Assembly (NCBI GenBank): GCA_011322575.1
Contig: DRMK01000326.1
Location: 1 to 7,867 of the forward strand
Reading direction: 5' to 3'
Length of the DNA stretch: 7,867 bases
Source of the DNA: Gammaproteobacteria bacterium
Lineage (GTDB): Bacteria > Pseudomonadota > Gammaproteobacteria > Thiohalospirales > Thiohalospiraceae
Shown here: positions 6,397 through 7,867 of the stretch, piece by piece
Position numbering within the stretch: position 1 is the first letter of the stretch
Layout of the letters: each line of letters begins with the position of its first letter
The notes under the pieces: model-generated
Database searches by the model: none
Told to the model about the DNA's origin: nothing
Seen by the model: the letters and a program-made list of their open reading frames with translations, nothing else
Made by a program: the position numbers and the translations under genes

Positions 6397-7784
6397 AACC
6401 GGTCCTGGCCCTGGTGGGCCGCCCCAATGTCGGCAAATCCACTCTGTTCAACCAGCTCACCCGCAGCCGTGACGCGCTGGTGGCGGACCAGCCGGGCCTG
6501 ACCCGCGATCGCAACTACGGTGAGGGAAAGATCGGAGGGCGCGCATTCCTGGTGATCGACACCGGGGGGCTGAGCGGCGAGAGCGAGGGGATCGATCTAC
6601 ACATGGCGCAGCAGGCGTGGCAGGCGGTGCAGGAGGCCAGCACCGTCCTGTTTCTGGTGGATGCCCGCGCCGGCCTCACCGCGGCGGATCAGGCCATTGC
6701 CCAGCAGCTGCGGGAGTCGGGCAAGCCAGTAGTGGTGGTGGCCAACAAGGCGGAGGGGCTGGATCCCGCCCTGGCCACGGCGGAGTTCCACGCCCTGGGA
6801 CTGGGGGAGCCGCTGGCGGTGGCGGCAGCGCACGGGCAGGGGATCGGGCGGCTAGTGGCGCGCGCGGTTCCACTCCAGGAGGAGAAAAGCGAACAGCCGG
6901 AGGAGAGCGAAGGGATCCGCGTCGCCCTCGTCGGGCGCCCCAACGTTGGCAAATCCACGCTGCTGAACCGCATCCTGGGGGAGGAGCGGGTGGTGGTCTA
7001 CGATCTGCCGGGCACCACCCGGGACAGCATCTTCGTCCCCTTCGAGCGGGACGGCCAGCGCTACGTATTCATCGACACCGCCGGGGTGAGGCGCCGTAGC
7101 CGGGTGAAACAGGCGGTGGAGAAGTTCAGCATCATCAAGACCCTGCAGGCCATCGACGCGGCGCAGGTGGTGATCATGGTGCTGGATGCCAGGGAGGGGA
7201 TAAGTGAGCAGGATGCCCATCTGCTGGGCCACGTACTGGATGCCGGCCGGGCGGTGCTGCTGGCAATCAACAAATGGGATCACCTGCCAGCGGGGCAGCG
7301 CGACCGGGTGCGGCGGGAGCTGGAGCTGAAGCTACCGTTTCTGAAGTTCGCGCCGGCCCACTTCATCTCGGCGCTGCACGGCACCGGCGTCGGGGAGCTG
7401 TTCGCCTCTCTGCAGCGCTGCTACCGCTCCGCCATGGCAGAGCTGCCCACCCCCATGCTAACCCGCTTGCTGGAGGACGCGGTATCCGCACACCCGCCAC
7501 CTCTGGTGCGGGGCCGGCGCATCAAGCTGCGCTATGCCCACCAGGGAGGCAGAAACCCGCCGGTAATAGTAATCCACGGCAACCGGGTCGGCATGGTGCC
7601 GGACGCCTACCGGCGCTACCTGGCCAACATCTTCCGTCGCGAGCTGCGCCTGGAGGGAACCCCGCTGCGCATCGAGTTCCGGGAGGGGGAGAATCCCTTC
7701 GCCGGGCGCAGGAACCGTCTCACCAGGCGCCAGCAGGAGAAGCGCAGGAGGCTGGTGAGATACAGCAAGAAGAGGGGTGCCTGA
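6393..7784 (+). CDS. der: Ribosome biogenesis GTPase Der (EngA), two tandem GTPase domains
   Basis: Der is an essential GTPase needed for late assembly of the 50S ribosomal subunit. The 463-residue product has two G domains and a C-terminal KH-like domain. Domain 1 carries the P-loop GRPNVGKS (9-16), PGLTRDR (35-41), DTGG (56-59) and NKAE (118-121). Domain 2 carries the P-loop GRPNVGKS (181-188), PGTTRDS (206-212), DTAG (228-231), NKWD (293-296) and SALHG (326-330). The KH-like part, about 350-440, ends in a very basic tail (RRQQEKRRRLVRYSKKRGA). In domain 1 the NKxD motif has Glu for Asp and the G5 Ser is Ala (AAAHG), while domain 2 is canonical. An ATGA overlap joins it to bamB; no strong ribosome binding site precedes it, so coupled translation is likely. 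It ends the block. Confidence 0.97.
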   Translation: MKPVLALVGRPNVGKSTLFNQLTRSRDALVADQPGLTRDRNYGEGKIGGRAFLVIDTGGLSGESEGIDLHMAQQAWQAVQEASTVLFLVDARAGLTAADQAIAQQLRESGKPVVVVANKAEGLDPALATAEFHALGLGEPLAVAAAHGQGIGRLVARAVPLQEEKSEQPEESEGIRVALVGRPNVGKSTLLNRILGEERVVVYDLPGTTRDSIFVPFERDGQRYVFIDTAGVRRRSRVKQAVEKFSIIKTLQAIDAAQVVIMVLDAREGISEQDAHLLGHVLDAGRAVLLAINKWDHLPAGQRDRVRRELELKLPFLKFAPAHFISALHGTGVGELFASLQRCYRSAMAELPTPMLTRLLEDAVSAHPPPLVRGRRIKLRYAHQGGRNPPVIVIHGNRVGMVPDAYRRYLANIFRRELRLEGTPLRIEFREGENPFAGRRNRLTRRQQEKRRRLVRYSKKRGA

Positions 7785-7805
7785 AGCGGAATATCGAATT
7801 ATGCC

Positions 7806-7824
7806 GGATCTGATCCTTTCTTTT
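7806..7824 (+). terminator. Weak candidate intrinsic terminator after der
   Basis: GGAT (7806-7809) can pair with ATCC (7813-7816) around a 3-nt loop, followed by the T-rich run TTTCTTTT (7817-7824). The stem is only 4 bp, so efficient termination is doubtful. It is the only structure of this kind in the 83 bases after der. No gene is recognisable there; a short frame opening at 7855 has no ribosome binding site and meets the window edge at once. Confidence 0.2.
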
Positions 7825-7867
7825 GGGGGTATAGATAAGTGACGAAATTGATGGATGGCCGTTGATG

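Noticed and set aside
6744..6755. NKAE instead of NKxD in the first GTPase domain of Der
   Set aside because: From family knowledge, Glu at this place is a known variation in domain 1. All other motifs are intact, so it is not evidence of loss of function.
6415..6960. Near-identical DNA blocks around 6415-6440 and 6930-6958
   Set aside because: They encode the two P-loops (GRPNVGKS) of the tandem GTPase domains of Der, so they are coding similarity and not a mobile or regulatory repeat.
1..7867. tRNA, rRNA, CRISPR arrays, prophage or defence genes
   Set aside because: Reading both strands shows no tRNA-like cloverleaf, no regularly spaced repeats and no phage or defence proteins. Almost all the sequence is explained by the housekeeping genes and the two inverted repeats.

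Overview
The window is 7.9 kb of GC-rich DNA from a gammaproteobacterium. Evidence for this is the gene order ndk-rlmN-pilW-hisS-yfgM-bamB-der, a housekeeping block typical of that class, and encoded proteins that resemble E. coli homologues closely, often motif for motif. The species cannot be told from the sequence.

Layout: positions 1-348 (minus strand) hold the first 116 codons of a NuoE-like protein. It looks most like the amino-terminal domain of HoxF-type NADH diaphorase subunits and runs off the left edge. Positions 349-651 are a divergent intergenic region with one candidate promoter in each direction and a 156-bp imperfect inverted repeat directly before ndk. From 652 to 7784 every gene is on the plus strand. 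First come ndk, rlmN, pilW and hisS, tightly packed with gaps or overlaps of 23, -1 and 3 nt. Then a 299-bp almost fully palindromic MITE-like element (4274-4572) fills most of the hisS-yfgM gap. After it come yfgM, bamB and der, with overlaps of 1 and 4 nt. The last 83 bases hold no identifiable gene.

How the genes fit together: ndk balances NTP pools, rlmN modifies 23S rRNA and tRNA, hisS charges tRNA-His and der helps assemble the 50S subunit. pilW, yfgM and bamB are envelope-assembly factors: type IV pilus secretin pilotin, Sec-translocon-associated periplasmic chaperone partner, and BAM lipoprotein.

Three points deserve attention. First, rodZ and ispG, which usually sit between pilW and hisS, are missing, and the two genes are joined with only 3 nt between them. 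Second, the block is split by a palindromic element that ends about 20 nt before the yfgM ribosome binding site. Third, a promoter-like sequence overlaps the left arm of the inverted repeat before ndk, so the ndk transcript may start inside a long hairpin. I found no clearly new multi-gene system here. The unusual content is in the non-coding structures, the gene-order change and the divergent NuoE-like gene.
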